DNA of 64,000 nt from the NCBI GenBank assembly GCA_928212115.1, contig CAKMRJ010005634.1, positions 180,698,524-180,762,523 of the forward strand. Direction: 5' to 3'. Both the position numbers and the translations under genes were made by a program. This document shows positions 11,040 through 21,920 of this stretch, in pieces; position 1 is the stretch's first letter, and each line of letters begins with the position of its first letter. Origin of the DNA: Lactuca virosa. Taxonomy: Eukaryota > Streptophyta > Magnoliopsida > Asterales > Asteraceae. The notes below the pieces were generated by a model that had not been told where the DNA came from, did not search any database, and saw only the letters and a list, made by a program, of their open reading frames with translations.

Positions 11040-11300
11040 ATGAAAACAAAAGAAGAATTCACGGTTGTAAACTGTTTACAGCCGGAATCTGTTTACGGTC
11101 CTGAGACAGTTTACGGTCAAGAGGCAGTTTACGGTCCTGAGACAGTTTACGGTCAAGAGACAGTTTACAGCCTTTGAAAATCAACTGTTTACGGCTTTTG
11201 AAGATCAATAGTTTACGGCTTTTAAGATCAATACTTTATAGTTGTATCAAGTGTTTACGGCCGTACTCCCTTCAACGCTACTAACCGTAAACCCCCAGAA
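11040..11300. repeat. TTTACGG repeat cluster in the Sire-A leader
   Basis: About ten copies of GTTTACGG(T/C)C or GTTTACAGCC lie between the primer site and the gag start, many spaced 18-22 bases apart. A GTTTACGGCCGTA palindrome lies near 11251. The same motif fills the Sire-B leader (15490-15750) and recurs in the middle LTR (11695-11725) and at 2930-3185. Its function is unknown; it lies in the untranslated leader of the predicted RNA. Confidence 0.8.
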
Positions 11301-11444
11301 ATGATGAGAACAAGTGTTTTTCATGTAGATTTTGATTCCCTTAGTTGTGAAACCCCAAACAGATGCAGAACCAAGCTTGAACAATGAAGAAACTGAAGAT
11401 CCTTTCAACTGTAAACACAACTGAAGTTGTTTTGACACCAGATT

Positions 11445-11457
11445 TGCTTTGATACCA
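11445..11457 (-). promoter_or_regulatory. Primer binding site of Sire-A
   Basis: The minus strand reads TGGTATCAAAGCA, two bases from the LTR edge. It matches the initiator-methionine tRNA complement (TGGTATCAGAGC) except for one G-to-A change. Confidence 0.8.
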
Positions 11458-11459
11458 AT

Positions 11460-11980
11460 TGTAAGGTCCCAATTTAGTGATCCAAACCAGTGATCAAAAC
11501 AAATGCAAACAAGAAATGAGTAAAACAAAAAGATGATCAAGCAATGCCCACGTTCATTCACAAAAATGTCTGGTACACCTTGAGAAACAAAAACAGTTGA
11601 CCATAAACTCTATGGATACGTCACTACTGACAGACTCTGACACATACTATTTATAGGGACAGACTGGCCGTGAACGGTCTTCACGACCGGACACTCGTTT
11701 ACGGTCGAACACCCGTTTACGACCTTAAACACCAACCCAGCTGTAAACACACATCAACAAGTTACAAACACTTCCAACATGACCAAGACCCTACGAAGAC
11801 ATATACAGATGATTGCCTAGCCCAAACCACAAATCTATGACCTATCAAACCCATTAGTTGACCGAAAACACATGCGCTTTCGGTCCAAGATATAAATAAA
11901 CCAAATATTATATTTGGCCCAAGACTAAAAATAATAAATGCTTAGAAAAGCAAAGTATAAACCATGTTTTTGACCCAACA
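11460..11980 (-). repeat. Middle LTR shared by Sire-A and Sire-B (521 bp)
   Basis: The plus strand starts TGTAAGGTCCC and ends TTGACCCAACA, so TG...CA ends are present. A minus-strand TATAAATA lies at 11648-11656. The last ~100 bases on the plus strand (ACCAAATATTATATTTGGCC... onward) closely match the end of the right LTR at 49078-49160, but the start matches it poorly. A second GACCCAACA occurs at 12015-12023, followed by a second pyrimidine run, so the exact edge is slightly uncertain. Confidence 0.8.
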
Positions 11981-12600
11981 ATCTCCCCTTTGGTTTATAG
12001 CTTTCTTTTCTTTTGACCCAACAAACTCCCCTAGGAGTGTAGCTTGCATTTCTTCTCAGTCTTCACATTGTGAGCTTGGCTTTAGCGTTTATCTTCAATT
12101 TCTTCACAACTTCAAGATGAACAAATGAATATTCTAAGTGACTAACTTCATGTTGAATAGTTGGGCATTTCTTCAAAAATTTGACTTTGAACGCACTTTG
12201 GGTGTGGAGTTTTCTTGTATGGATTCTTGAAAATCTGCACTTTCAGCTTGAGAATCTTCAGAGAGAACAGAGAATAAAAATTCTGGATCACTTCAGCAGG
12301 TACATAGATAGAAACAAATTGATTGAGGAGGCTTCAATGCAACTTGTCACATAATCTTTAATTCAGCTTCACCTTACTTCTGGGGTTGAAAGATTGTATG
12401 TTGAAAATGATCTTCACTTCTAGTTCCTTGATACGTCTTGACATGTAACCGTGACTAAAAAGTCCCCATAGATCACAGAAAGAGTCATAAAGATTCTTCT
12501 CACCACAGTTTTTCAAGGATGAATCCTTGGCTCAGAAAGAGACTTCTCGCAGTATATTTTTGAACTCGGAGGAACGCACTGCGATTTGTTGAGTATCGGA
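11981..12600 (-). other. Sire-B polypurine tract and 3' noncoding sequence
   Basis: The minus strand reads CCAAAGGGGAGAT (11993-11981) directly before the LTR edge: the polypurine tract of internal region B. A near duplicate, CCTAGGGGAGTT, follows a repeated GACCCAACA at 12015-12035. Beyond it is AT-rich sequence without a convincing ORF. Confidence 0.65.
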
Positions 12601-13600
12601 GAACTACTCGTGGATAGTTTTGATGTTAGCCCCTGTATATCCTTGATCATATATCTCAATATAGTTATCAAGTTAACGAGTTAACTTGGCCCTTGGCGAG
12701 ACGTTCAGCGATACATGTTTCCCTGTTGGGTGAATCACCCTGGTGTCGTGACAGTTATTAGGTAAAGAAAGCTGAAAAGACCAATCTAACAATTTGTACC
12801 GTTTCAAACTTTCATTTCCTTAGATACGACAGTTCTTAAAAAGAAACTGCATGACTGGCATTTAGTACAATGTCTCACCAGGTATTAGCCATTATCCGTC
12901 AATTCATGGATGAAATCTAGAACATATAAAATGTTCACCGTCAATTCATTAATAAATGGTTTTGAATTTTGGATTTCACTTAGAGTCATGGTGACAACAA
13001 CATCTAAGATCATAAACACAGACTTTTTGGCAACCGTTAGCCGAGTTGTTTTATACTCGAACCTCAAGGGGTACCAGTACGTGGAAGTGATTTGATGGAG
13101 AAAATTTTAGATATATGTTAAGAATGGTTGGGTGTTTCACATTGGTCATGGTGAAAATGACCTTTGATCATTAACATTAGATGCGAAGACTCCTATTAAG
13201 ACTGGTATATGTCTCAATATTGAAGAGTCTATCACTTGCATGTGAATCATCCGTCAATTCCTTGTGAAAGTAGTGTGAAGTGTAATGACCGTCAATTCCT
13301 TTACACATTCAGGTTTCTTTTCCTTGCTCAGAATATTTCGATACATACTCCTTAAGTGTCATCTTCTCCTGAATTCTCTTTTCAAGACAAATGAAAATTT
13401 TTTAGATAAACATAAAAAACAAAAGTAAACTTAGCACACTAAGAAATAAAAATAAAAGTAAAATACGCTCAAAAACACTATTTTTTGGATTTTTGATTTT
13501 TCTGAGAAAGAAATAAAAACATAAATGAAAATATTTTCCCTTTAGCACTAGACTTCATATCACTTCCCAACAAACAATAAATACAAATGAAAAACTATAA
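12601..13600 (-). other. Sire-B 3' noncoding region with CCGTCAATTC repeats
   Basis: No coding frame is supported. CCGTCAATTC(A/C) recurs near 12895, 12939, 13251 and 13290, and a GTCAC/GTGAC-rich stretch surrounds it. ATATCACTTCCCAAC at 13556-13571 marks the point that matches the Sire-A 3' region. Integrase and reverse transcriptase are missing between here and 13880, so B is internally deleted. Confidence 0.55.
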
Positions 13601-14158
13601 GATAATAAAAGATTATCTTCAAAATGAATCATTGTCAGAAAAACTCAGGAGTATCGAGAAGAAACTCAAACCGTAAGTCACCGATTGAATTTGCATCTAG
13701 AAGGTCAGAGAACAGCACACATATTTCAATATCAGAACAGATCCGAAAATTCTTCACATCATTAAGCACAAACCCCATGTGTGATCCTTTCCTTTCTTCC
13801 CTTCACGCAAAGGACACATACTCTCAAACAAAGTTCTGAATGTTGTACAGTTGAGAGATGTCCTTTATCATGTGCCTGGAACAACCACTACTAAAAAACC
13901 AAAGTCTGATGATATGCCTCCATAGCTTCTCCAACACAGAGCGGGATCAGTTGGTCTTTAGAACCCAGTACATTTTGAAACTAGGTCAAGCTTTGTCATC
14001 TTTTCAAGGTACTCTTTCCCATTACATATCCTGCTTATCACAAATAGAAGATGAAGAAATGTTAGAATCATTAGACGATTTGGGAGATTGAACCTTTGGT
14101 ACCCATCTGTAGTTGGGTTTAACCTATTTCTTGTTCGAGCAGATGGGTGCCTCGACAC
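13601..14158 (-). pseudogene. Sire-B protease remnant
   Basis: On the minus strand a YRWVPKV segment (near 14110) is followed by stops and then FFSSGCSRHMIKDISQLYNIQ (13898-13836), the Sirevirus protease start. The catalytic aspartate is serine (SSG at 13892-13884). The sequence aligns with Sire-A at 8018-8120 and then loses homology, because the rest of pol is absent. Several stops interrupt it. Confidence 0.6.
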
Positions 14159-15269
14159 TTGATTCTGAGCATGAAGTTGATCTTCGAGATGACTTTGATC
14201 TAACTGATCTTGGTTTCACTGGAGCATCTTTTAGATTGGACTTCTTGGCCGACATTCCCTTTTTGAATTTGGGATTTTGATTCTTGGCCTTCTGCACGTT
14301 CCAGTCACCATTGTTTGAACGTGGACTCAAAGGGTTCTTTTGCCAAAGCTCCCTTTTTATGCGTTCTGCCAGTCTTGTGCATAATAGGGAAAGTATGCAC
14401 AATTTGGACAATTTTTTGCAATGTGTCCAGGTGTTCCACAGTGAAAACATGTCTTTTTCTTCACGTCGGAATTGTTTCTTCCTGCCCCTGGTGGCGTGCC
14501 CTTGCCTTGTCTCTGATTGTTCCCACAAGCACACTTGCAACGGGCACTTTGTTTCATTTGTTTTGGTGGCTTGTATTTACCAACAGTAGCTTTAGAAGTA
14601 ACTGAGTTAAAAGTAACATATTTAGAGTTCAAGGAGACATTGGTTTGTTCATCAATGTCCTCCTTGTTCTCATCGTCCGCTACTTTACCTGCACAAGAAG
14701 TAGAATCATTAAAAACGTTCACGTTAATATTCTCAGTTGGCCTAGATTGTTCAGTATTATCTGAAGCTTGTTCAGGGAGTAAGCCAAACTGAGCAGGAAT
14801 TTCTTCCTCATTGGTCTCAAGGGGTGCGTTATAGTTGTCATTGAAAGGAGGTGGTACACTGTGATACCCTAGACCCTTGGTTTGGTTATCTTTCAATGTT
14901 AATTAATTTTCTATCGTGGATGCAACTACCTCACTTCACACATCAAATTTTTTAAAGTTGAATCCAGCATCTTTATATTTAGCTTTCAATGCATCAAGCT
15001 CGGTAGTCAAGTTAGCAAGTTGTTCCTTAACATAATCATAATTCACACATTTATTATTGTATTCTTCTTGAAGTTTTCTAAAATCCTTGGTTTTGGCCTC
15101 TAGTTGTGCTTTTAAAGGTTTTTTGGGCCTTCCTAAGTGTATATCCTTCATATGTGACGTCCTCATTTTCCCTTTTTAGCAAATCATTTTGTTCATGAAG
15201 AAACTTAATCGTAGCTTCACAAGATTGAGAACATGAAACTTCATTGACCGGGATTTTTGAATAACTCAT
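14124..15269 (-). pseudogene. Sire-B Gag C-terminal region and zinc knuckle
   Basis: The reading begins at ATG 15269-15267 (MSYSKIPVNEVSCSQ) and includes a coiled-coil-like stretch (FLHEQNDLLKRENEDV; LANLTTELDALKAKY), the FNFKKFDV motif, then (frame 14896-14357) GLGYHSVPPPFNDNY and the knuckle CFHCGTPGHIAKNC, and a basic Ser/Arg tail (14540-14124). Frameshifts near 15130 and 14400 and stops near 14938 and 14899 break it. The gag core that precedes this part in Sire-A is missing, so the ORF begins in the middle of gag directly after the leader. B is therefore a non-autonomous deletion derivative. Confidence 0.7.
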
Positions 15270-15294
15270 TGTTTATCAAAAATGCCTTTTGACT

Positions 15295-15450
15295 ATAAAC
15301 CTCAAAAGTCAACCTTAAAAGTCAAGTTTAAAAAGTCAAACTTAAAAGTCAAACTAGAAAAGTCAAACGGAAAAGCAAAACATGAAAATTTGAAAGTTAA
15401 ACGAGAAAGTCAAAGTTTAAAATCAAAGGTCAAACTTGAAAGTCAAAGTA
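15295..15450. repeat. AAAAGTCAAACTT tandem array
   Basis: About ten imperfect copies of a 14-16 base unit (AAAAGTCAAACTT and variants) lie between the Sire-B leader and its gag remnant. The open frame through it is a by-product of the repeat. Confidence 0.8.
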
Positions 15451-15489
15451 AATTTTTTATTAATTGACTGAAAATAAAACTTGTAAAGA

Positions 15490-15750
15490 AAACACAACCG
15501 AAAAGAGGTTCATAGTCGAGAACACGATTTACAGACAAAGACGGTTTACGGCTGAAAAGAGTTTACGGTCGTACACAGTTTACGTTTGAGAACAGTTTAC
15601 GGCTCACAACTGAAATTAGGTTCACAATCGAAAACAAAGGTTTACAGTCGAAAACAGGTTGTTTGTAGTCGAAAAGAGTTTACAGCTAAAAACACAAGAG
15701 GTTTACGGCCGAAAAACGAGTTTACAGCCGTAAATAGATGAACAATTTAT
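15490..15750. repeat. TTTACGG repeat cluster in the Sire-B leader
   Basis: About ten units such as GTTTACGGC, GTTTACGGTC and GTTTACAGCC, often followed by GAAAA, lie between the primer site and the coding start. The motif and position match the Sire-A leader, although the intervening sequence differs. Confidence 0.8.
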
Positions 15751-15923
15751 AGCCGAAAGCACCCAGAATTTGATGAAAACAACTGATTTCGAGCAGATCT
15801 GCAATCCCTTTGGCCTTGAAATCACGATCAACAACAGAAATCCAGTAACAAAGCTTGAACAATCACAAAAAAGAGGAATAACTCCAACCAAAAACTAAGC
15901 TTGAAAAATTTTGACACTAGATT

Positions 15924-15936
15924 GGCTCTGATACCA
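15924..15936 (-). promoter_or_regulatory. Primer binding site of Sire-B
   Basis: The minus strand reads TGGTATCAGAGCC, an exact initiator-methionine tRNA complement, two bases from the LTR edge at 15939. Confidence 0.85.
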
Positions 15937-15938
15937 AC

Positions 15939-16351
15939 TGTAAGTCCCAAAAATTAGTTTGATGTATTAATCCGATCCGCTTGATGGTGCGGAATCCCAA
16001 TCAAGCGGATGATACAAGATAGAATGGAGAAGAAGAAGAAGAAGAACTTGATGAATCTCTATGAATTGATGATAAGAATGATGCTTCGCATAAGATTCAA
16101 ACACACACACACTCTTCAGGTGCGAAATCCCAATCAAGTGAATGATGCAAGATAGAATGGAGAAGAAGAAGAAGAAGAAGAAGAAGAAGAAGAAGAACTT
16201 GATCAATCTATGATGTATTGATGATAAGAATGAAGAACACTACATAAGATTCACACTTCTCTCTACTTTCTCTCTCTTGAGCTCCCTCCCCTAAACAGTG
16301 GCTTCCATTTTTGTTATGGACCACTTTTCTCTCTTATCCCCGTAAAACACT
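15939..16351 (-). repeat. Sire-B right LTR, left part (interrupted)
   Basis: It starts TGTAAGTCCC and continues after the Gyp-2 insertion at 48983-49160, where it ends TTGACCCAACA; joined length is about 591 bp. ACACT at 16347-16351 is one copy of the Gyp-2 target duplication. An imperfect tandem duplication of about 130 bases (15983-16100 and 16119-16250) contains GAA microsatellites (16028-16046, 16159-16196). Confidence 0.8.
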
Positions 16352-17424
16352 TGTAACAAATCGTTATTTCAAACCTATGTAATAGTATAGGTCAATGTGT
16401 ATTTCTTTTTATATTAATAAAGAGAAATTTTAGCATAATGTGCATATTTACATAATTGACCCTCAAAAATAAATTATTTAACAATCTCGATTGGGATGAA
16501 CCAAGTGATAGAGATTGTAACAAGGTTTCCAAAAACATAAAGAACACTAAAATCTGAGTTATAACGAAGAAGTTATGACCAATCAAAAATCCGCGTCAAG
16601 ACCGACAAAACACTGTTCAGTGTAAAAACTGAATTTTCAATAAAAGGCTTTTTAGCCTTAACAATCTAAATGAAAGTTGTAGTTTATGTTAAACCGATAA
16701 CTTTCATAAAAAGAACGGAAAAATCTGACTTCGTATGAAGAAGTTATGATTTTTCTAGTTTCAGTATAGCAGCGTACAACTAAAAGCTCGAAATAAAGAT
16801 CGAGCGATTTTTAGCCTACACAACCTAAACGAGAATTGAAGGTCTCGTCGGTAGTAGTACAACGGTAAAAAGACAGACAAAAACGGACGTCGGATGAAGA
16901 AGTTATGAATTTTTAACGAATTCCCGTCCCGGTCTGTTTAAAATAATAATATTAAAAACAAATTCAAAACTAGCCGACGAAGTCTAAACGAAAGTCGTAG
17001 AGTATGATTTTACCTACGCATACATATAAAGAACGCCAAAAACGGAGCTCGTATACGAAAGTTATGATTTTCGCAAGTTTTGGCCCAAAAATAAAGAAAA
17101 ATAGGAAAAACCAGGCAATTTCGCATGCCACGTCACCCTCGCACATGGCGGCTGCTGATTGGACCGAAGCCTTGCGTGGCACCTCCTGATTCGACCAACT
17201 CCGTGGTCCAATCCCACTCGGACAGCCTCGCATGAGACACACCGGACATCACCCTCGCACGCCCCTCGGATGCCCCCTTCGCACGTGTCTTCTTCCCATT
17301 GGACCGAGGTTTGGTCCAATCCGAGCCTCCCACCTTGCGATCTTGCGGTCCGAAGTAGCCTAAACTCTCGCCACCTGTCCGACGCGTGTCAGCCTCGCAT
17401 AACCTCGGATCCGAGGCTTCGGCC

Positions 17425-17431
17425 TATATAA
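17425..17431 (+). promoter_or_regulatory. TATA box in Gyp-2 5' LTR
   Basis: TATATAA follows a GC-rich region and precedes a CT-rich stretch containing CTCATATACAACCCC. The same box is present at 47094-47100 in the 3' LTR. It probably drives the genomic transcript. Confidence 0.6.
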
Positions 17432-17877
17432 GGCATGCGAGGGCTTCCGTTTATTTTACACTTTTCGCCCCAAATTTCATTCTCTTTCATATTTTCCACT
17501 TCCACAAACTCATATACAACCCCTAAAGCCCCGGTATCAAGTCTCAAACCCTAAGCAAGCCTCGAAGCCTCGAGATTCCCGAGAAGTAACCTCTCTCCTA
17601 TCGAAACTCTGCCCGATTTGAGCCGGTTTCTCGACAAATAAACTCCTTTTCGTGAAACGAAACTCCGTCCGATTCACCACCTATCAAGTGAGTACATACC
17701 CCCGTATTTTCATAATTTCTATTGTTTTAAGGGGGGGGGGGGGAATACAAGCTTAACACAAGAACTTTGTGTTATAAAATCATGATTTCAAATCATGATG
17801 AAACAACATTAAATCATTAAAAATACTCAAAACATTAAACTCTTTTATCATCTTATATTTTTCCCAAAATTCATGTT

Positions 17878-17879
<2 letters not shown>

Positions 17880-17955
<76 letters not shown>
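17880..17955. repeat. (TA)n microsatellite in Gyp-2 5' LTR
   Basis: An uninterrupted 76-base TA run. The 3' LTR copy (47552-47618) is shorter and interrupted by AA and GTA. Confidence 0.95.
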
Positions 17956-17956
<1 letters not shown>

Positions 17957-19310
17957 CTAAGATTTAAGAGGCTTAGGACTAATAACTCATTCCGGGTCCT
18001 TTTCCTTGTTTGGATGTGGGCTTATAGTACCGGTTATTTGTCCGAGTGTCGTTTAAATTTTACTTATATATAAAATTGTATATGTATATAAATATAATAG
18101 TTATTTCATCAGTTTAACTACCTTTGTAACATGCTGAGCAAGGGATTACATGCAAACATGGTTAAATACACATTCAGAAAGTACATATAAATTATAATAG
18201 GTATAATTTATACATAGAACAATAATCCATGATTCAAGTATACTAGAATACACAGTTTTACAAGAAACAAGGGTTTTGATACAAAACAAATCAAGGGTTT
18301 ACACTTATCAAATATATGTTAGAAATACTAATTCAAGAACATACTGTCAATCATTTATTTCAGAATGATTGGTTTTGATTCAAGAACATACTGTCAATCA
18401 TTTATTCCAGAATGATTGGGTTTTCATAACTAATATACATATAACGTTTATATGCTTTTTATGAGACATTCAATTCAGGTTGTTTAATTCATTTTAGACA
18501 ACATAGGAAAATTCCTGACATTATAACCAGAATCTCCAGCCGGGGATCGAAACAAGTTGTGTGTAGATCTATATCGGGATTGACAACCCCGCACTCAGGC
18601 TGCTAGCTACAGTCAGGCATACACGCCGATGAGTGGCAATTGTTATCGCCAGTTTAAACGCCCACAAAGCGTTTGTTTCAGGCCATCTGTCATAGTATGG
18701 TTATAATAACTCATTGAAAAGATATTAACAATACGTTAGTGTATAAACAACTAAACGAAAGTACACCTTCAAAGTACGAGTTTACAGAATACAAAATACA
18801 ATGGTTCAATACAGTTTTCAATAACCGCTGGCGGAGCCAGGCACACTCTCAGTTACAAGTTTTCATAAAGGAATACAAATACAAAACATTGATACAAATA
18901 GAACGGTTTTATGGGAATAAAACTACTTTTCATTTACAATAGAAAATATAGGATGTTTTGGAACAATTTACATATACAAGATACAGAGATACTCTTTCAA
19001 ACATAAACACTTATGCACTCACTCAACTTTATGTTGATACTCTCTCTTCAGATTACCTGTATTCTTAGGGAAATAATACACAGGTATTCCCCGAGCGTTT
19101 TGAGAAGATGGAGCTACTTTTAGTCATATCTTGTTTTGTATAACTATATTTTGGTTCAATATACAATGATTGAACACATGTAAATACTTATACTTTTTAA
19201 ATACAATGGTTGTTTGTACTATGATTACTATGATGCATGTGTTGTGATACTACAATTGAAGTCCTCCACCCCCGGACGTTTCCGCCATCTGGTTTGGGGG
19301 TGTGACAGAT

Positions 19311-19323
19311 TGGTATTAGAGCA
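19311..19323 (+). promoter_or_regulatory. Gyp-2 primer binding site
   Basis: TGGTATTAGAGCA lies three bases after the LTR end. It matches the methionine-tRNA complement with T for C at one position. The Gyp-5 site (56163 on) has the same T. Confidence 0.8.
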
Positions 19324-19732
19324 TTGTTTATAGTGAACTCAGTATATCAATACATAAAAGATATACAAACTATAAATACATCGGGGCAAGGAGCTCTGAA
19401 TACAAGTATAATTTTTAAATATTTAGGTATTTTTATAAGAAGTATACTAACACTCATACCTACAAGTACAATATCACAATCATAAGAACTTAAAAGTATT
19501 GGATGATGAACACTATAGTCAAACCTGGGCAGTTATGTAATCATATCTGGAATTATTATAGCCTGATCAACTATATTGATTTGAGATATGACCAACATGT
19601 GTTTGGGAGTGATAGTGGTGTTGAGACATGTCTAAAACTTACCATACATATTCAGAAGAACTATAGAACAGAATACAAAGATTAAAATACTATGAAGAGT
19701 ATTTTACTAACATTACTTCTAATATAGAACCT
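19324..19732 (+). other. Gyp-2 leader
   Basis: AT-rich untranslated leader with no supported coding frame. The short open frame at 19503-19685 has no recognisable features. Confidence 0.5.
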
Positions 19733-20278
19733 ATGGCTTAACACAATCTACCAGGAGACCCCTACAATCCACACAATGCAGGCTGGATCTCAGACTCAAA
19801 TGAAGAACCCTCTGAGGACAGTGACTCAAGTGGTACAGATACAGAGCCACAAGTTTGCAACCCTGAGGAGCGTCCACTAAGACAAGATGAGGCAGAACCC
19901 ATACCCGAGTGGGGCCAATACATCAACCATTGGAGTCGACAAAATGGCCAACGCCCTCCTTACGGAATGGCACAAGGTTTCTATAACGTCTCGAGAGGAG
20001 GAACAACCGATAGGGCTCTTCCAGCTGATCAATCAAGGATGTCGATCAATCGGATCCTAGAAGTGAATGCGGTTGCGCAGGCTAACACTACAGATATTCG
20101 TCGTCCTGATGAGATGCAGGATGACACCCATCACCATACTGAAGCCCTTTAAAGGAAACTTAATGCTGCTGAATTAGAGATAAGGGAACTGGGGGAACAT
20201 CAAGCTGCCCAAGAAAGGCGCTGTAAAGCACAAGACGAAGCGGAACCCGACAACCATCGTAGCAACCGTCACAAGTAG
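19733..20278 (+). pseudogene. Gyp-2 pre-gag ORF, function unknown
   Basis: One reading frame of 181 codons runs from ATG 19733 to TAG 20276, broken only by TAA at the third codon (19739-19741) and TAA at 20150-20152. The product is acidic and hydrophilic (NEEPSEDSDSSGTDTEPQ near the start), has a Trp/Tyr/Gly-containing middle (PEWGQYINHWSRQNGQ), and ends in a Glu/Arg/Lys-rich, probably helical segment (LNAAELEIRELGEHQ). No known domain or membrane segment is seen. It lies about 520 bases before gag on the same strand. Most gypsy elements have no such ORF; similar leaders may exist in related plant families. Confidence 0.55.
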
Positions 20279-20793
20279 TTTTCGCACTACTTCTACTTTC
20301 TACTTTCTATATCGAATGTATATACTACCTTTCACGATATGTACAAAACCGAGTATCAATAAAACAATAAGCACTTACTTCAACAAGAGTTAGTACAATT
20401 CTCATAAACATCTTATTCCAAAGTTTTGGATCACAGAAATGTTCCAGTGTTATTTTTCATGCTTTCAATACGATCGCGGAAATTTTATTTTCGGTAGGTC
20501 GGTTTGATGTTGACACTTTCTCAGTATTGGAGTATATTATAGTCCTGCTTTAAGGTTAAGTTTCCGGACCTTATGTACTTAATATACCAATACAGTCGAC
20601 ATGTACTTTCATACCCTTTGAAAAATAACCATTCAATTTCATATTATCTTGTTGCAAGTTGTACTTGTAGTGGATTTATATTTCCAATTCTTTGCAAGAT
20701 TCGTGTTGAGTTAAGTGTTTTGTTCAGAGATATCAAATTCATATTCATTCTTGATATCTTACCATCTTTTATCTTTTAACTTATATAGAAAAG
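20279..20793 (+). other. Gyp-2 spacer between pre-gag ORF and gag
   Basis: About 515 bases with no supported coding frame. It is T-rich toward the gag start, with AGAAAAG just before the ATG. Confidence 0.55.
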
Positions 20794-21882
20794 ATGCCTC
20801 CTCGTAGAAATCCAAGACCTGACAATGAAGAACCAATGCCACCACCACCACCTCCTCAATTCGACCCCGCTATGTTTCAAGCGGCGGTCACGGCGGCTGT
20901 AGCGGCTGCCATGTCTCAAATCAATGCTCCTGGTGCTAGTGGGTTGGGAGCTGGTTCACGTCCTTCTAACCATGGAGAGCGTCATGAGCACTTGCGAGAG
21001 TGCACTTATAAAGACTTCTCGAACGCCAAACCCAGGATCTTTAATGGAACTGGAGGCATGATGGTTTTAAGGCAATGGATTGAAAAGGCAGAAGTAATCT
21101 TTGAAATTTTCTCCCGTTCGGAAAGTAGCAAAGTTAAATTTGTTGCTTGTACTTTCTCAGATAGGGCCCTAACATGGTGGAACGGCCATGTTAAGTCACT
21201 AACTTTGGTTGTGGCTAATTCGATAAACTCGGAGAACTTAAAATCCATGTTGATGCGGGAATACTGTCCACACGGCGAAATTCAAAAGCTTGAGCAGGAG
21301 TTCTGGGGTCTTATCATGGCCGGTGCAGACATAACCACTTACACGAATCGGTTCTGTGACTTGGCGATTCTGTGTCCTGAAATGGTTGCTATGGAGAGCA
21401 AAAAGATTGAAAGGTATATTTGGGGACTGTCGCCCCAGATTCAGGCAAGTGTCATTGCCTCTAGACCTGCTACCTTTGACAGTGCCAAAGAATTGGCACA
21501 GTCACTTATTGACCACGGAAATCGTCGAAATTCTGTGGTTACTACTCCATAACAACCTAAGGAGAACAACAACAACAAGAAGAAGGTTTGGAACAAGAGG
21601 AAGGGCAAATATTCTCTTGAACCTTTAAAGAATCAACAAGTAGTGGCAGTCCATGCCGCTACTATACCTGCTACCATACCTACTGTACCTGTTGCTATCC
21701 CTAATAACCTTGTACCAACTAAGCCCTATGTTGGTACCCTCCCTAAATGCAACAAGTGCAATTTTCACTACAAAGGAAATTGCCAAGAAATGCAGTGTCA
21801 TAACTGCAACAGGAAAGGGCATACTGCCCGATTCTGTAGAAAACCACCCCAACCACTTACCAAGTACCTGTCGTTGGAGTAG
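20794..21882 (+). pseudogene. Gyp-2 Gag
   Basis: Starts at ATG 20794 (MPPRRNPRPDNEEP), with a Pro-rich N-terminus, an Ala-rich stretch and a retrotransposon gag core at about residues 70-220 (FSNAKPRIFNGTGG; ALTWWNGHVKSL; REYCPHGEIQKLEQEF; YTNRFCDLA). An in-frame TAA at 21550-21552 follows residue 252. The same frame continues through a Lys/Asn-rich segment to knuckles CNKCNFHYKGNC and CHNCNRKGHTARFC, ending at TAG 21880-21882. A frameshift then separates it from the protease. Gag assembles the particle. Confidence 0.88.
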
Positions 21883-21920
21883 GCCGAGCATGCTACCAAT
21901 GGGGTGATGTAGGGCAATTC

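Larger units (their letters stand above)
16352..19307 (+). repeat. Gyp-2 5' LTR (2956 bp)
   Basis: It starts TGTAACAAATCG and ends GGGGGTGTGACA next to the primer site. It contains the TATA box at 17425-17431, a G-run at 17731-17744, a (TA)n tract at 17880-17955, and repeated ATACTGTCAATCATTTATT blocks near 18345 and 18388. The 3' LTR at 46019-48977 is collinear throughout. Confidence 0.93.

Noticed and set aside
15967..16206. Poly-Phe ORF on the minus strand
   Set aside because: By-product of the GAA microsatellites in the Sire-B LTR.
17159..17431. Open frames in the GC-rich part of the Gyp-2 LTRs (also 46828-47100 and the opposite strand)
   Set aside because: They overlap on both strands, lie across the promoter region and repeat in both LTRs; no domain or start support.
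17880..17955. (TA)n tract as an origin or matrix attachment site
   Set aside because: Simple microsatellite, present at different length in the other LTR; nothing else supports such a role.
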